Below are positions 8,867-17,513 of a stretch of 36,821 nucleotides of DNA, piece by piece. Each line of letters starts with the position of its first letter. The first letter of the stretch is position 1. Both the position numbers and the translations under genes were made by a program. Below the pieces are notes generated by a model, which saw only the letters and a program-made list of their open reading frames with translations, was not told the origin of the DNA and did no database searches. The stretch is taken from the NCBI GenBank assembly GCA_900544445.1, contig UQVK01000027.1, positions 1 through 36,821 of the forward strand. Reading direction: 5' to 3'. Source of the stretch: an uncultured Lachnospiraceae bacterium (GTDB lineage Bacteria > Bacillota > Clostridia > Lachnospirales > Lachnospiraceae).

Positions 8867-10531
8867 TCAGGGAAGTTCGATCCTGACCTTGGTACCGAAG
8901 CCTTCTTCGCTTTCCATGCTGATCCCGTATTCCTGGCCATACTGAAGCTTAATCCTCAGATTGACATTTTTCAGTCCATAGCCGCCTACGGACTGGTCCA
9001 TGGAATCCTGCAGTTCCAGCATTTTTTCCGGTGGAATGCCGATTCCGTCGTCAATGACCTCGAGGACGGTTTTTTGGAGCGCGCTTTGTTCTTCCGTACG
9101 GTAGAGGCGGATCAGAATGTGGAAGCTGTCGGAATCATCTCTCCTTCCGTGATGGATGGAATTTTCCACGATGGGCTGGAGTGTCAGTTTCATGACCTTA
9201 TGCTCCAACAGGCTTTCATCCAGATCGTATTCCAGTTCGATTCCGTCTCCGAACCGTACCTGCTGGATCTTCATATAGCTTTCCAGAAGCCGGAACTCCT
9301 CCCTGATGGTGAGTTCCTGCTTTCCCTGATTGAGGGAAATTCGATAGAAATCGGCAAGGTATACAATGGCCTAGCTGGTTTCCGGATCATTGTTGTTCAG
9401 CGCCATGGAGGAAATGGAGGACAGAGCATTGTACAGAAAGTGGGGATTGATCTGCTCCTGAAGCTGGTTTCTTTCAGAAATCTGCCGTTTCAGTTCCTTT
9501 TCATAGGATTCCTCAATGGTGGTCTGGATCCGCTCTCCCAACGTATTTATGGCTTCGGCAATCATGCCGATTTCGTCTGTTCCCACATTGGGAATTTTGC
9601 AGGAGAAGTCGCCATAACTGATCCGGGTGGCGCCGTTTAAAACTTTTTCCACATTTTGCTGAAAATGCCAGCTGTATCTGGCGATGGCCGCGAAAGCGAG
9701 GCCGGAGGAAACGGAAAAGAGGAGGAAAATCTGAAGCGCTGTCCGGCGGATCGGCCATTCAAAAATCCGGGAATCCGTATACAGAATCAGCTGGCCGCAG
9801 CAGGAGGTTTCCTGTTCACGGATCACCTGCTTTCTGAGATCCAGCGTTTCCCTGGATTGTCCGGTAAGTTCTTCCCGATTGGACACCAGGATGGTTCCGT
9901 CCGCATCTACGAGAAGAATTGTGAACGTATCATCGCCGGCGTTCAGAATCTGGGAAATGACGCTGCGATCGATGCTGATCAGCAGGAAATTGCGGTTTGT
10001 TCCTGTTTCATAGCGATTCATGAAACGGATAAAGCAGAGGCTGCCGTCCTCCATACGGTACATCTGCAGAACATTTCCCGCCTGTTGCAATTCCCGGTTT
10101 TCCGATTCCAGTTCCTCCTGACTCATGACATAGAAGTAATAGTGATCGCGCGGAAGCGTATCGTTGGTGCTGAGAACAGACAGGCCGCTGATTTCCGGAT
10201 AAAGCATCCGGATATTGGAAAAGAGCTGATCCACATACAGGTACAGATCCTCGTAGCCTCTTTCGGAATAGTCGGCCTTCAGATAACTCCACAGGGTTTC
10301 ATCCATATACAGCATGTTTGAGATAGTATAATAATCCCCGGTGGTATCTTCCAGATCCCATGCGATCTGTTCGATCTGGCTGTCCAGGTTTTTGTTCAGA
10401 TTATCCAGCATGAGCTGGCGGGTAAAAAAGTAAGTATATAAGGTGATAAATATCATGGGAAGCAGAGCGAAAATCGTATACCACAGCATAATTTTTGTCT
10501 GCTGCTTCTGGGCGGAGAACCATTTTTTCAT
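8867..10531 (-). pseudogene. YesM-type sensor histidine kinase interrupted by one in-frame TAG
   Basis: Read through, this frame encodes a typical 550-residue YesM-family kinase. A first membrane segment (about 13-36) is followed by an extracytoplasmic sensor domain (about 37-270), a second membrane segment, a HAMP domain (about 300-345), the phospho-acceptor His364 in INPHFLYNAL, and an HATPase domain with LQPIVENSIHHG, DDGIGIPPE and GGYGLKNVNLRI. A single TAG at 9371-9373, between DPETS and AIVYLADFYRISL, cuts the protein after residue 386 and removes the ATP-binding domain. No frameshift is present: sequence before and after the codon is in one frame and reads as family sequence. The change is one substitution from AAG or CAG. 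It may be a real loss, a sequencing error, or read through at low level. SBP2 follows after 34 nt. Confidence 0.85.
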
Positions 10532-10568
10532 ATCAGTCTCCTTCCTGCTGCTGTCTGGCTGACGGCAG

Positions 10569-10606
10569 AAACCGGATTCCCTCTGGGGAGGAGAATCCGG
10601 TTTTTT
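10569..10606. terminator. Stem-loop between glycosidase and sensor-kinase genes
   Basis: AAACCGGATTC pairs perfectly with GAATCCGGTTT (11 bp). In the plus direction the stem runs into TTTTTT; in the minus direction, that of the genes, it is followed by TTTCTG and preceded by six A. It probably ends or attenuates glycosidase transcription before the kinase gene. Confidence 0.6.
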
Positions 10607-10615
10607 GGATGACTG

Positions 10616-12658
10616 TCAGTCCGGGATTACCTCCAGAATTACGGCGTCCCGGCCGGATAACGTCACGCTGATCCTGCCGTCATAGGGCGTTTTTTCACCG
10701 CCATGGATATCGAAAAAGCTGCCTTTCTCCGGAAGAGAGCCTTTTCCCGCCTCAAAGGACAGTTCGGCCGTATCTTCCGAAAAGTTGAAGATGGCCGCAT
10801 AATACCGCCCTTCGTGAGAGAGGGTATAAAACGGAGTTGTGCCGTCCCGAAGCTCTACAGGAACAAAAGCTTTTCCGATCCGGGCAATCCGGTTTGCCGC
10901 CGCATCATTGGCAAAGGTTTTAGCCCTTCTTTGGCATTCCTCTATGATCTGAGGATCGCCTTCAGGACCATAGTTGTCCGAAAGCATCATAACCGTTCCC
11001 GAAATGGCCGCGGAATAATAACGGGATCTTGCTTCGTTTTCCGTGGTGGTTCCCCGACCGTCGATGATGGAATGATACAGCGGAATGTGGTCCGGATCAT
11101 TATACCTGTAAATACGTCCGTTTGTCCACCACGCAAAATTCAGAGCGTTCAGCACATAGCGGACATCGTCATAATGGCCGAAGGAGTCGCAGCAGCATCT
11201 TCTGGCGTTGCCGAGGAAATAGGGGAACAGCGGCGCGATGGAGAGGCTGATGAAAATTTCCCGTCCGCAGGCATCGATTTCCTCCTGAAGAAGGCTGTAG
11301 ACCCGATTCAGAGCCATGCGTCCTGTCACATTTTTGATATAGTGATCTCCCTCCACTGAACCATGGGAGAGAAAATCGATCTTGATATAATCCACACCGA
11401 GGTCGGTCAGAACACGAATGTTCTTTCTGGCATAAGCCTCCCATACCGGATGCGTCACATCAAAGGGAACCGTGTTATCTGCGGGCGGAAGAGGCCTGCC
11501 TTCGTAATCCTTCAGGAACAGATCCTTTACCTTCAGATCGGTTCCCTTTACGGGCAGCTCAGCCAGTGCAGCGGGACAGTTGCAGGGAGCGGCATACCAG
11601 CCCGCTTTCTGGCCCCGTGCATGAATTTCCCCGATGATTTCCCGGATACGGTCATAGTCAAGCCCGAAGGCCCCGTCCAGATTGACATAGGAAACGCCAT
11701 CCTCATCACAGTAATTGGGAAGCGACTCATGCATAAATTCTCCGGCCTGCTTCCAGTGCTCCACGGTCAGGGTGCCGCCGAGTGCGGCGTAGCTGTTCCA
11801 GCCGAAAGGAACCCTTCCGTTTTTCCATGGTCTGGCGGGGCGGATCTTTGCGCACAGATCGCCGTAATGCTCCATACCTTTGCGGATATCCTGCTGCCAG
11901 CTTAATACGAAGCGGGCGGAGGCGACTTCCCAGCCCTCCACAATGCCGTGTGGACATACATCATGGGTCCCGCCGTCCGCGATTCCGCAGAAGGCAATAA
12001 GGCTTCTGGCATCGTGGGCATTCCAGCGGATGGCATTCTTCCAGACGTCAAAATCCAGAGCGCCGATCACCATTCCCTCCATCGTATCCTCATCGTAAAT
12101 GGCAGTCACGTCATAGCTGGGTCTCCCTGCAGCGGGAACACAGGACTCATATCTGAGCCACATGTCATTATCATAGGGAACCAGCAGCATTTTCTGGTCC
12201 AGAGACAGAAAAATGCGTTTCCCGGAGGCATCCGGATATGGGGCAGAATACGGAACCATGTATCGGGTCCGGGTCAGTTTTCCATCTTCCTTCAGGAAAA
12301 TCTGAACAGTCAGGTCTCCTTCCGAATACAGGACAATTTTCTGTGTGAGTGTCAGGCCCTTTTCTTCATAAACGCTTATGATCTGCCGACCGTTTCCGAG
12401 GCAGTCAGAGACCGCTTCCGCACTGCGGCTCTGAAGGGCTGCGGTTCTGGTGCTGATCCGGTTCCCCGTTTCCGTATCCGCACAGGAAAAGCCGTGATGA
12501 ACCCGCGCACCGTCTTTCAGATAGAAAAAGGTGCCGTTATCCAGAAATTCCACACTGGCCCGTCCGCAGTCCTCCCGCAGAATGACCTGCGGGACAACAT
12601 TCCTTTTGTACATTTTCCTGGCCTCAAACGGCTGATTTACCAGTTCTTCCAGCATCAT
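10616..12658 (-). CDS. Clan GH-D-like glycoside hydrolase (alpha-galactosidase-like), copy B
   Basis: The 680-residue protein has no signal peptide, so it is expected in the cytoplasm. Residues 1-270 form an N-terminal beta-rich domain, about 280-575 a TIM barrel, and the rest a C-terminal beta domain. Barrel landmarks are VPFGWNSYAALGG, YVNLDGAFG, the strand VDYIKIDFLSHG with likely nucleophile D428, and NARRCCCDSFG with likely acid/base D491. This pair and its spacing resemble GH27/GH36 retaining enzymes (alpha-galactosidase or alpha-N-acetylgalactosaminidase), but the sequence is divergent from typical members. It is a paralogue of the upstream gene; both keep IFISLSIAP/FFISLSIAP, RYNDPDHI/QYNDPDHI and GTVMMLSD. 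GGGAGGG precedes the ATG. Specificity cannot be read; release of an alpha-galactosyl-type sugar from imported oligosaccharides is the best guess. Confidence 0.82.
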   Translation of the reverse strand: MMLEELVNQPFEARKMYKRNVVPQVILREDCGRASVEFLDNGTFFYLKDGARVHHGFSCADTETGNRISTRTAALQSRSAEAVSDCLGNGRQIISVYEEKGLTLTQKIVLYSEGDLTVQIFLKEDGKLTRTRYMVPYSAPYPDASGKRIFLSLDQKMLLVPYDNDMWLRYESCVPAAGRPSYDVTAIYDEDTMEGMVIGALDFDVWKNAIRWNAHDARSLIAFCGIADGGTHDVCPHGIVEGWEVASARFVLSWQQDIRKGMEHYGDLCAKIRPARPWKNGRVPFGWNSYAALGGTLTVEHWKQAGEFMHESLPNYCDEDGVSYVNLDGAFGLDYDRIREIIGEIHARGQKAGWYAAPCNCPAALAELPVKGTDLKVKDLFLKDYEGRPLPPADNTVPFDVTHPVWEAYARKNIRVLTDLGVDYIKIDFLSHGSVEGDHYIKNVTGRMALNRVYSLLQEEIDACGREIFISLSIAPLFPYFLGNARRCCCDSFGHYDDVRYVLNALNFAWWTNGRIYRYNDPDHIPLYHSIIDGRGTTTENEARSRYYSAAISGTVMMLSDNYGPEGDPQIIEECQRRAKTFANDAAANRIARIGKAFVPVELRDGTTPFYTLSHEGRYYAAIFNFSEDTAELSFEAGKGSLPEKGSFFDIHGGEKTPYDGRISVTLSGRDAVILEVIPD

Positions 12659-12687
12659 AGTTTATTCCCTCCCTTTTGGCTGATCTC

Positions 12688-12713
12688 CGGCCCGCCCTGA
12701 AGATGGCGGGCCG
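12688..12713 (-). promoter_or_regulatory. GC-rich intercistronic hairpin between the two glycosidase paralogues
   Basis: CGGCCCGCC and GGCGGGCCG form a perfect 9-bp stem with an 8-nt loop in the 88-nt gap. No T-run follows, so processing, mRNA protection or partial attenuation is more likely than full termination. Confidence 0.5.
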
Positions 12714-12746
12714 CAAAGACCGATCCGTATGTGCTGTTTCTGTTTA

Positions 12747-14678
12747 TCAGCACTCCTGCAGCAGAAGCGCATCGCATCCATCGATTTCCCAGTGAAGCAG
12801 TCCGTTTTCACTTCGGAAGGTCCTGCCGCTCCACAGATCCGTATATGCCGTGTCCCTTTTCAGTCCGGCGCGTGCCGCATCCAGAATGACGGTCTCTTTT
12901 CTGTCTTCCCAATGGAAGAGCGCAACGCATGTTTTTCCGTTTACAACGGCGGTGTAAGCCCTGGAAGCACTGCCTTCTGCCGACTCCACAGGCAGGAAGG
13001 CGATCTGTGACGCTGCGATCCGGTTTACCGCAGGATTGCAGGCCAGCTTCTTCGCACGTTCTCTGGCCTCCGGACGTTCATAGTCGTCGCTGAGCATCAT
13101 GACCGTACCGCCGATAACGGCTGTGGTATAGCGGGCTCTTGCCTCCCCCTCCGTGTTATCCTTTTCCATGCCGAAGCTCTTCAGCAGGACGATATGGTCC
13201 GGATCATTATACTGGTACAGGCGACCGTTCAGCCACCAGCCATAGGTGTGGGAATTCAGTTCGTACTCCACATCCTGTGCGGTTCCGAAAGCATCGCAGG
13301 ATACCCGTCTGGCATGTCCGTAGCCGTATGGGAAAATGGGAGCGATGGAAAGGCTGATGAAGAAAGGCCTTCCAATCTTTTTTTCATCCAGCAGGTCGTC
13401 CAGAAATGCGTAAGCGCGGTTAATGGCCTGTCTGCCGGTCGATATGGTCCGGTCAGAATGGCAGCCTTCCATGCCGCCGTGGGTCATGAAATCCACCTTT
13501 ACATAGTCATAATTCCACCGGACGAACCGCTCGAACTTGTATCGGGTCATCCGTTCCCACAGAGGATGGGTAACGTCATAGGGAATGGCGCCGTCCACCC
13601 TGGGAAGGAAGCGGCCCTTTTCGTCCCGAAGAAGGATCTCTTTATAAAAATGGCCGGGAACGCCGGGAATTTCTTCTTCCGGATCGCGTCCAAAGAAGGC
13701 AAAGGGAGCATCATAGATACCGGCCTTCTGACCAGCCTGATGCAGCCGATCTGCCTGGGCGGCAAGCCGTTCCGGGCTCATGACGTTCCAGCCCGCATCC
13801 AGGTTTACGTAGGTAGTTCCCTGATTTTCATAGCCTCCGGGCATCAGCTCCGTTCTGACAAATTCTCCGGAATTTTCATAGCGCTCTTCGTTCAGGCGGA
13901 AAGCGAGGCCGGCCCAGCTGTTGAAGCCAAAGGGTACGCCCTGTTCCCATTTCAGCGGAGGACGTTCGGCGGAAAGAAAGTCTCCATACGCTTCCAGCAG
14001 TTTCCGGTAATCCGCGCCGTACAGAACGCCGAACCGGGAAGAGGACACCTGCGCGCCGCGCAGGATGCCGTGCGGCTGCGTGTCATGGGTTCCTTCGTCC
14101 GCCATACCGCAGCGGGCCTCCAGAGTATTGGCATCCGTGGCGGAGCAGACGATTCCGTTTTTCCAGCAGTCAAAGTCCAGAGCGCCCACCAGAATTCCTT
14201 CCCTGCTGTCCTCTGAGTAAATCACCGACAGATCATAGCTGCGCCGTCCCGCCTTCAGGGGAAGCGCTTCGTAACGAAGCCACATGGTGTTGTCGTACGG
14301 TACGCAGAGCATACGGATCCACAGATTCTTCCAGATGGCGGGTGCCGGGATTCCCTCCTTTGCATCCGGCGCGGAGAAAACAAGCGGTGTGAGAAGCCTT
14401 GAGGCCGCTTCTGTGCCGTCCGCCTCCTGGAGCGTGCAGTCCGCCCAGGCCATGCCTCCGGGAGTGACGGAAAGACGTTCCGTCAGAATCAGCCCTTCTT
14501 CCCCAAAGAAGCGCAGCGTCTGCATTCCGTCTTCCTGCGTGCGCTCTTCCAGCCTGGCGGTGCGAGTGTCAACGCATCGTCCATCTGTACTTTCAGCACG
14601 GGCATACGCCTTTAAAATCCGTTTTCCTTCCGCTTCCAGTTCCCAGAAGCCGTTTTCCGTGTAAATCCAGCCAGCCAT
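12747..14678 (-). CDS. Clan GH-D-like glycoside hydrolase (alpha-galactosidase-like), copy A
   Basis: The 643-residue protein has no signal peptide and the same layout as copy B: N-terminal beta domain (1-240), TIM barrel (about 245-540), C-terminal beta domain. Likely catalytic residues are D396 in YDYVKVDFMTHG and D462 in ARRVSCDAFG. Other shared blocks are VPYDNTMWLRYE, GALDFDCWKN, GTHDTQPHGI, VPFGFNSWAGL and YVNLDAGWN. The frame stays open to 14840, but the upstream part reads through the AT-rich control region; the ATG at 14678 has an AGGAAGG site and starts the conserved protein. It is the first gene of the minus-strand series. The two copies differ enough (for example, FRLNEERYENSGEFV against TLTVEHWKQAGEFM) to suggest distinct substrates, such as different linkages in one glycan. 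Confidence 0.82.
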   Translation of the reverse strand: MAGWIYTENGFWELEAEGKRILKAYARAESTDGRCVDTRTARLEERTQEDGMQTLRFFGEEGLILTERLSVTPGGMAWADCTLQEADGTEAASRLLTPLVFSAPDAKEGIPAPAIWKNLWIRMLCVPYDNTMWLRYEALPLKAGRRSYDLSVIYSEDSREGILVGALDFDCWKNGIVCSATDANTLEARCGMADEGTHDTQPHGILRGAQVSSSRFGVLYGADYRKLLEAYGDFLSAERPPLKWEQGVPFGFNSWAGLAFRLNEERYENSGEFVRTELMPGGYENQGTTYVNLDAGWNVMSPERLAAQADRLHQAGQKAGIYDAPFAFFGRDPEEEIPGVPGHFYKEILLRDEKGRFLPRVDGAIPYDVTHPLWERMTRYKFERFVRWNYDYVKVDFMTHGGMEGCHSDRTISTGRQAINRAYAFLDDLLDEKKIGRPFFISLSIAPIFPYGYGHARRVSCDAFGTAQDVEYELNSHTYGWWLNGRLYQYNDPDHIVLLKSFGMEKDNTEGEARARYTTAVIGGTVMMLSDDYERPEARERAKKLACNPAVNRIAASQIAFLPVESAEGSASRAYTAVVNGKTCVALFHWEDRKETVILDAARAGLKRDTAYTDLWSGRTFRSENGLLHWEIDGCDALLLQEC

Positions 14679-14992
14679 TTTTTCTTTCCCTTCCTTTCTT
14701 TCCGCCGCTGCAGGCGGCATTGACATTTTTGATATAAATGAATTGGTTGAATCGACGAATGAATCCATGAAGATATCTGGATATAAATCTAATTTATATG
14801 ATTTATGCTTATTAGACAATGCCAAAATCCACCATTTCATGTATGTTTTTAACGAAGATGCGGAAAACAGTTTTTTGTTGCATACAGATAGAAATTAATG
14901 AATTTTGCCATTGATCTGCCATTCGAAATCGAATAGAGTAAAAGCAGAATGAAAAAGGCCGGAAGGCAGAGGATACGGGAAAGGAGAGAGTT
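14679..14992. promoter_or_regulatory. Divergent control region of the glycosidase genes
   Basis: This 314-bp AT-rich gap holds no gene. For the minus-strand glycosidases a TTGTCT/TAAATT promoter with 17-bp spacer fits (-35 at 14819-14814, -10 at 14796-14791). For the plus strand, TTGATC (14911-14916), a 17-bp spacer and TAGAGT (14934-14939) fit. Two possible operators are visible: ATTCGA-AA-TCGAAT (14921-14934), filling the plus-strand spacer, and ATAAATC-N10-GATTTAT (14783-14806), overlapping the minus-strand -10. A GCCGC/GCGGC hairpin (14704-14718) lies in the leader of the minus-strand gene. The promoter calls are by eye and moderate. Confidence 0.5.
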
Positions 14993-17500
14993 ATGAAAGC
15001 ATATTTTTTGCGGGAGAATACGCCGGCGGAGAAATTTGCGGATGCGCATTATCTGGGAAACGGACATCTGGGGATGGCCGTAATGGGAAAGGTTCCTCTT
15101 GAGACCATCGTCATCAACGAGGATACGCTCTGGTCCGGAAGCGAGAGCTTTCACAGCAATCCGGTGCATTATGAAAAGCTGATGGAGGCCAGGCGTCTGA
15201 CGCTTGAGGGAAGGGTGAAGGAAGCCAACGATGTGATCAATAATGACATGGAAGGGCGCTGGTTTGAAACCTATCTGCCGCTTGCGTCGCTTCATCTTAC
15301 GTTCGGACAGAGGAACAACAGGAGAAATATGCCCCTGAAAATGGTTCTGGAGCCTTCGGCGGGGGATATTACGGAGTATGAAAGAACGCTGGATCTGGGG
15401 CAGGCGGTTGAGACGGTTTCCTGGGTCAGAGATCAAATCCGGTATCGGGAAGAGCTGTTTGTCAGCTATCCTGCAGATGCCGCCTTCTTCTGCTGTACTG
15501 CGGAAAGAGTGCGGAAAGAAGAGGCGGCGGAAAATACAACAGGTCCTCTGAATCTGGCGTTCTGCCTGGAATCGGAACTGCATGCGCAGAACGGGACCTG
15601 CGAAGGAGAAGCATGGATTGCCGGAATTGCACCGGATCATGCGGAACCCAGCTATACGCCGGTCACTCCGCGCATGGTGTGGAAGGATCCGGAAGAATCA
15701 AAGGCACTCCGGTTCGCAGGGACGGCAAGGGTAATTTCCTGCGACGGAACGGTGTGGTCCGACGGAAGCCGGGTGTATGTGAACGACGCTTCTTTTGTGC
15801 TTCTTGCCATAAAGGCCGGAACCAATTATGCCGGGTTCGGACAGCCCAGAGATCCGGATGAGAAGAAGGTGCTCCGAACACTGCGGGAAAAGCTGGATAT
15901 GCTGGAGGGCCGGGAACCGGAAGCTCTGAAAAAAGAGCACGTGGAAGATTACCAGAGTCTTTACAACAGAGTGGATCTGGATCTTGAAAGGGAATGGAGC
16001 GGAAGTCTGCCCCTGAGCGGTAGACTTGCCTGCTGTGCAAAGGGCGTGGATGATCCCTCTCTTGCGGCGTTGTTCCTGCAGTATTCCCGGTATCTGACCA
16101 TAGCCGCTTCCCGTCCGGGCAGTCAGGCGATGAACCTGCAGGGGATCTGGAACGACACGGTGATGCCGCCCTGGTCCAGCAACTATACGAACAACATCAA
16201 CGTGGAGATGAATTACTGGCCCTGCGAGACGCTGGCCCTTCCGGAATGCCATCTCCCGCTCATGGATCTTCTGACCCAGCTGTCGGAAGCCGGAAAAAGG
16301 ACGGCGCGGGAATACTATCATGCGGACGGCTGGGTAACCCATCATAATGCGGATCTCTGGAGATCCACAGAGCCGAGCTGCGAAGATGCATCTTGGAGCT
16401 GGTGGCCTTTCGGCGGAGCATGGATGTGTCAGCACATCTGGACCCATTACCGGTTTACCGGAGACCTGGAATTTTTGAGGCGGATGTATCCGGTACTGCG
16501 TGGGGCTTCTCTGTTTATGCTGGAATTCCTGACGGAAAATCAGGACGGATATCTGGTAACTGCCCCTTCCATATCTCCGGAGAATAAATTCCTGACAGGG
16601 GATGAGGAGACGGCCGAGCAGCTTCTGGATGAAATCGCCGTGGCGAGCCGCTGCTCTCCCAACCATCCGCAGATCAGTGCGGTCAGCATGGCGTCCACCA
16701 TGGACATGAGTATTCTGAGGGAGCTTTTTGCAAACACGATTCAGGCGGCTTCGGATCTGAAGCTTACGGAGGACCCTCTCCCGGACAGGCTGGATGAGGC
16801 GGTGAAACGCTTCCCCCCCTACAAAACGGGAAAATACGGCCAGCTTCTGGAGTGGTACAGCGATTATGAGGAATGCACGCCGGGGATGAGCCATACCTCA
16901 CATATGTATCCTGTTTATCCCGGTGACCTGATCACACAGGAAAAAACGCCGGAGCTGCTGGAAGCGGCGGAAAGAAGCATGGAACGTCGCACGTTACATG
17001 CGGCGGAGCAGGGGGGCTGGCCCGGAGCATGGAGAGTCTGCCTCATGGCCCGGTTTCACAATTCCCTGGAGTGCGGCCGGCTGCTGAAAAGTACAGGCGC
17101 GGGACTTGGCGCCGGAATGCTCACGGATACCCATCAGCAGATTGACGCCATTTTCGGACTGGGGGCGGGCGTCGCGGAGATGCTTCTTCAGAGCCATCAG
17201 AGCTTTATTGAACTTCTGCCCGCAGTTCCGGTGGACTGGAATCAGGGAAGCTTTTCCGGATTCCGCGCCAGAGGCGGCTTTGAGGTTTCCGTAAGCTGGG
17301 GAAAATGCTGGATCAGACAGGCGGAGATACGTTCCCGGCTGGGCGGAATCTGCAGGGTGAAGGCCCGCGGGCTGACGGGAGTAAGCGGCGCTGAAGGAAG
17401 ATGGGACGGAGCAGTCCTTTCTTTCCCCACGCAGGCAGGGGGCAGCTACAGGCTGGAATTTGGGGAAAATGTTCTGGCAAACCGGGAATATAAGATATAG
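14993..17500 (+). CDS. GH95 family glycoside hydrolase, alpha-L-fucosidase type
   Basis: The 835-residue protein matches GH95 throughout. An N-terminal beta domain has the family opening GNGHLGMAVMG and NEDTLWSG; an (alpha/alpha)6 barrel carries NNINVEMNYWPCE with N401 and N403, the acid candidate E530 in PSISPENKF, and the base-region D718 in QIDAIFGLGAGVAEMLLQSH. GH95 enzymes invert alpha-1,2-L-fucosidic bonds, for example in H-type and milk glycans; some members act on alpha-L-galactosides. The usual QIDGNFG is changed to QIDAIFG here, which could affect the pocket. There is no signal peptide, so it should act on imported oligosaccharides. GGAGAG precedes the ATG. The stop is TAG, and the next gene begins 13 nt later; the two form an operon. 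Confidence 0.92.
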   Translation: MKAYFLRENTPAEKFADAHYLGNGHLGMAVMGKVPLETIVINEDTLWSGSESFHSNPVHYEKLMEARRLTLEGRVKEANDVINNDMEGRWFETYLPLASLHLTFGQRNNRRNMPLKMVLEPSAGDITEYERTLDLGQAVETVSWVRDQIRYREELFVSYPADAAFFCCTAERVRKEEAAENTTGPLNLAFCLESELHAQNGTCEGEAWIAGIAPDHAEPSYTPVTPRMVWKDPEESKALRFAGTARVISCDGTVWSDGSRVYVNDASFVLLAIKAGTNYAGFGQPRDPDEKKVLRTLREKLDMLEGREPEALKKEHVEDYQSLYNRVDLDLEREWSGSLPLSGRLACCAKGVDDPSLAALFLQYSRYLTIAASRPGSQAMNLQGIWNDTVMPPWSSNYTNNINVEMNYWPCETLALPECHLPLMDLLTQLSEAGKRTAREYYHADGWVTHHNADLWRSTEPSCEDASWSWWPFGGAWMCQHIWTHYRFTGDLEFLRRMYPVLRGASLFMLEFLTENQDGYLVTAPSISPENKFLTGDEETAEQLLDEIAVASRCSPNHPQISAVSMASTMDMSILRELFANTIQAASDLKLTEDPLPDRLDEAVKRFPPYKTGKYGQLLEWYSDYEECTPGMSHTSHMYPVYPGDLITQEKTPELLEAAERSMERRTLHAAEQGGWPGAWRVCLMARFHNSLECGRLLKSTGAGLGAGMLTDTHQQIDAIFGLGAGVAEMLLQSHQSFIELLPAVPVDWNQGSFSGFRARGGFEVSVSWGKCWIRQAEIRSRLGGICRVKARGLTGVSGAEGRWDGAVLSFPTQAGGSYRLEFGENVLANREYKI

Positions 17501-17513
17501 CACGGAGGTAAAG

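Noticed and set aside
8867..9274. Separate 135-residue ATPase-domain gene starting at an internal ATG
   Set aside because: The frame is continuous with the upstream kinase except for one TAG, and no ribosome site stands before the ATG at 9274; it is the tail of the interrupted kinase.
9371..9373. TAG recoded as a sense codon in the whole genome
   Set aside because: TAG ends the GH95 gene (17498-17500) and the PhoR-like gene (35492-35494) at the expected protein ends, so it is used as a normal stop.
14679..14840. N-terminal extension of glycosidase copy A
   Set aside because: The extra 54 codons run through AT-rich promoter-like DNA without a ribosome site; copy B has no comparable extension.
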